From: Spirochaetaceae bacterium
GTDB lineage: Bacteria; Spirochaetota; Spirochaetia; Treponematales; Breznakiellaceae
Assembly: GCA_031267955.1 (NCBI GenBank)
Contig: JAIRYB010000245.1
Coordinates: forward strand, 1-5,771
DNA length: 5,771 nt
Direction of reading: 5' to 3'
The notes under the pieces are model-generated. The model was not told the DNA's origin and searched no databases. It was given only the letters and a program-made list of their open reading frames with translations. A program made the translations under genes and the position numbers. How positions within the stretch are numbered: the stretch's first letter is position 1; each line of letters begins with the position of its first letter. Below are positions 5,766 to 5,771 of the stretch, piece by piece.

Positions 5766-5771
5766 AACTTC
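5762..5771 (+). CDS. Start of the next gene, cut by the window edge (candidate ortA)
   Basis: An ATG at 5762 overlaps the ord stop codon as ATGA and continues AAA CTT, giving M-K-L before the window ends. ATGA overlaps are typical of translationally coupled operon genes. In characterised ornithine-degradation clusters ord is adjacent to ortA and ortB, the 2-amino-4-oxopentanoate thiolase subunits, so ortA is the natural guess. Three codons cannot confirm it, and the upstream ribosome binding site is weak. Confidence 0.4.

Noticed and set aside
1..5771. CRISPR array, tRNA, rRNA or integrase/transposase gene
   Set aside because: I saw no regularly spaced repeats, no RNA gene signatures and no mobile-element protein in the window.

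Overview
The window carries five complete protein genes, all on the plus strand, in two transcription units. Gene fragments probably lie at both ends. The content suggests an anaerobic, amino-acid-fermenting bacterium. The combination of a split transketolase, alanine dehydrogenase and 2,4-diaminopentanoate dehydrogenase would fit a host-associated spirochaete (Treponema-like) or a clostridium-like fermenter. That placement is inference, because no marker gene is present. Coding DNA is GC-rich, with strong GGAGG-type ribosome binding sites. The spacer before the second unit is strikingly AT-rich.

Left edge (1-504): a probable minus-strand gene start lies at the very edge, with its own sigma70-like promoter. 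Next comes a roughly 186-bp imperfect inverted duplication (192-377), a small perfect hairpin (400-414), and a good sigma70-type promoter (442-469) for the first plus-strand unit.

Unit 1 (505-3202): genes for the N-terminal (TPP-binding) and C-terminal (pyrimidine-binding and C-terminal domains) subunits of a split transketolase, then a 271-residue protein with SCP2-like (lipid-binding) character. The gaps are 1 bp and 27 bp, so the three are probably co-transcribed. The transketolase keeps its cofactor and phosphate-binding residues. However, the Asp that recognises the sugar C2 hydroxyl (Asp469 in E. coli) is replaced by Ala, so its sugar substrate may be unusual.

Spacer (3203-3569): a GC-rich part after the SCP2-like gene, a 12-bp palindrome, an AT-rich block, an extended -10 promoter, and a leader that can form a hairpin just before the next ribosome binding site.

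Unit 2 (3570-5771): alanine dehydrogenase (ald), 2,4-diaminopentanoate dehydrogenase (ord), and the first codons of another gene overlapping the ord stop by ATGA. Ord belongs to oxidative ornithine fermentation, whose final thiolysis gives acetyl-CoA and alanine. A co-transcribed alanine dehydrogenase would pass that alanine to pyruvate and ammonia while producing NADH. This points to an ornithine-catabolic operon that continues beyond the window.
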